8,446 bases of DNA from an uncultured Burkholderiales bacterium. GTDB lineage: Bacteria > Pseudomonadota > Gammaproteobacteria > Burkholderiales > Burkholderiaceae_E. Location of the stretch: the NCBI GenBank assembly GCA_903898725.1, contig CAIUGQ010000019.1:1-8446 (forward strand), in the 5' to 3' direction. The notes below the pieces were generated by a model, which worked only from the letters and a program-made list of their open reading frames with translations, searched no databases and was not told where the DNA came from. Position numbers and translations under genes: made by a program. This document shows, in pieces, positions 7,650 to 8,446 of the stretch; position 1 is the first letter of the stretch; the number at the start of each line of letters is the position of its first letter.

Positions 7650-8446
7650 CGACGATGCGTGCGACCAGCGGGTGGCGGACCACGTCGCTGCTGTCGAACT
7701 CGGTGAAGGCGATGCCGCGGACGTCGCGCAGCACCCGCCGGGCCTCGATCAGACCCGAGGGCTGGCCGCGCGGCAGGTCCATCTGCGTCATGTCGCCGGT
7801 GACGACCGCGCGCGAGCCGAAGCCGATCCGGGTGAGGAACATCTTCATCTGCTCGGGCGTGGTGTTCTGCGCCTCGTCGAGGATGATGAAGGCGGTGTTC
7901 AGCGTGCGCCCGCGCATGTAGGCGAGCGGCGCGATCTCGATCGCCTGGCGCTCGAACATCTTCGCCACGCGCTCGAACCCCATCAGGTCGTAGAGCGCGT
8001 CGTAGAGCGGTCGCAGGTACGGATCGACCTTCTGCGCCAGGTCGCCCGGCAGGAACCCGAGCCGCTCGCCGGCCTCCACGGCGGGCCGCACCAGCACGAT
8101 GCGCGAGACCTGTTCGCGCTCCAGCGCATCGACCGCGCAGGCCACGGCGAGATACGTTTTGCCGGTGCCCGCCGGGCCCACGCCGAAGGTGATGTCATGC
8201 GATTGAATCTGCCGCAGGTAATCCACCTGCCGCGGCGTGCGGCCGGTCAGATCCCCTTTGCGGGTGCGCAGGGCGGGCATGGTCGGCCCGGCTTCGGCGC
8301 GGTTGTGGATTTCCACCAGCCCGAGCTGGATGTCGTCGATGGTCAGGTGGTCCTCCGCGCGCTCATAAAAATGGCGCAGCGCGGTGGCGGTTTCGCGCAC
8401 GGCGGCCGCGTCCCCGCGCAACGTGAAACGCTCGCCGCGACGGGCA
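7612..8446 (-). CDS. ybeZ: PhoH-like ATPase YbeZ/PhoL (N-terminus outside the window)
   Basis: This is a PhoH-family P-loop ATPase, open to the right edge, so the start codon and probably a few dozen N-terminal residues are missing. The visible frame begins at 8445 with ARRGERFTLRGD, typical of the small N-terminal domain. Then come LTIDDIQLGL, Walker A GPAGTGKTYLAV (Lys codon at 8158-8160), VRPAVEAGERLGFLPGDL with the conserved EAGE-LGFLPGD block, Walker B FIILDEAQNTTPEQMKMFLTR and VVTGDMTQMDLP. YbeZ homologues associate with YbeY in RNA metabolism, and the ybeY gene here overlaps the 3' end by 38 bp. The TTG at 8421 is not the start, since the homologous region continues upstream of it. Codon choice changes abruptly at about 8152: the 5' part uses AAA, GAA, GAT, CAT, TAT and CAA far more than the rest of the gene and window. 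Confidence 0.95.
   Translation of the reverse strand, partial: ARRGERFTLRGDAAAVRETATALRHFYERAEDHLTIDDIQLGLVEIHNRAEAGPTMPALRTRKGDLTGRTPRQVDYLRQIQSHDITFGVGPAGTGKTYLAVACAVDALEREQVSRIVLVRPAVEAGERLGFLPGDLAQKVDPYLRPLYDALYDLMGFERVAKMFERQAIEIAPLAYMRGRTLNTAFIILDEAQNTTPEQMKMFLTRIGFGSRAVVTGDMTQMDLPRGQPSGLIEARRVLRDVRGIAFTEFDSSDVVRHPLVARIVDAYERHAPRDPN

Overview
The window is about 70% GC. It carries nine tightly packed genes, all on the minus strand, so transcription runs from the right end to the left. Gene order and protein signatures point to a betaproteobacterium of the Burkholderiales type. From memory, the arrangement ybeZ(phoH)-ybeY-corC-lnt-glyQ-glyS-gmhB-plsC-M48 metalloprotease is the standard order there. 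The SNIAWFG signature in Lnt also looks betaproteobacterial. I see no mobile element, CRISPR array, RNA gene, prophage or defence system. This is ordinary core-genome housekeeping DNA.

Right third (8446 to 4588): a partial PhoH-like ATPase (ybeZ), the endoribonuclease ybeY, the CBS-domain protein corC/ybeX and the apolipoprotein N-acyltransferase lnt. This is the same set as the E. coli ybeZ-ybeY-ybeX-lnt operon and links rRNA maturation and quality control to lipoprotein maturation. The only real gap is 97 bp between ybeY and corC. It holds a perfect hairpin just after ybeY and a plausible sigma70-type promoter, so corC-lnt may have its own transcript.

Middle (4533 to 1512): glyQ and glyS encode the two subunits of the heterotetrameric glycyl-tRNA synthetase. 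They follow a 54-bp leader with a TAGAAT -10-like box and a GC-only palindrome close to the glyQ start. GlyS has the clearest Shine-Dalgarno sequence in the window.

Left (1515 to 1): a GmhB-like HAD phosphatase (LPS heptose pathway by family), a PlsC-type 1-acyl-glycerol-3-phosphate acyltransferase, and the start of an ORF that is probably the YgjP/M48 metal-dependent hydrolase expected here. Lnt, the GmhB-like protein and PlsC all relate to the cell envelope.

Two points deserve a second look. The GmhB homologue has lost the Cys/His zinc loop and the CRKP motif that define the family. The 5' part of phoH (about 8152-8446) uses visibly different codons from everything downstream, with the switch at the conserved P-loop, which suggests either intragenic recombination or a chimeric assembly join.
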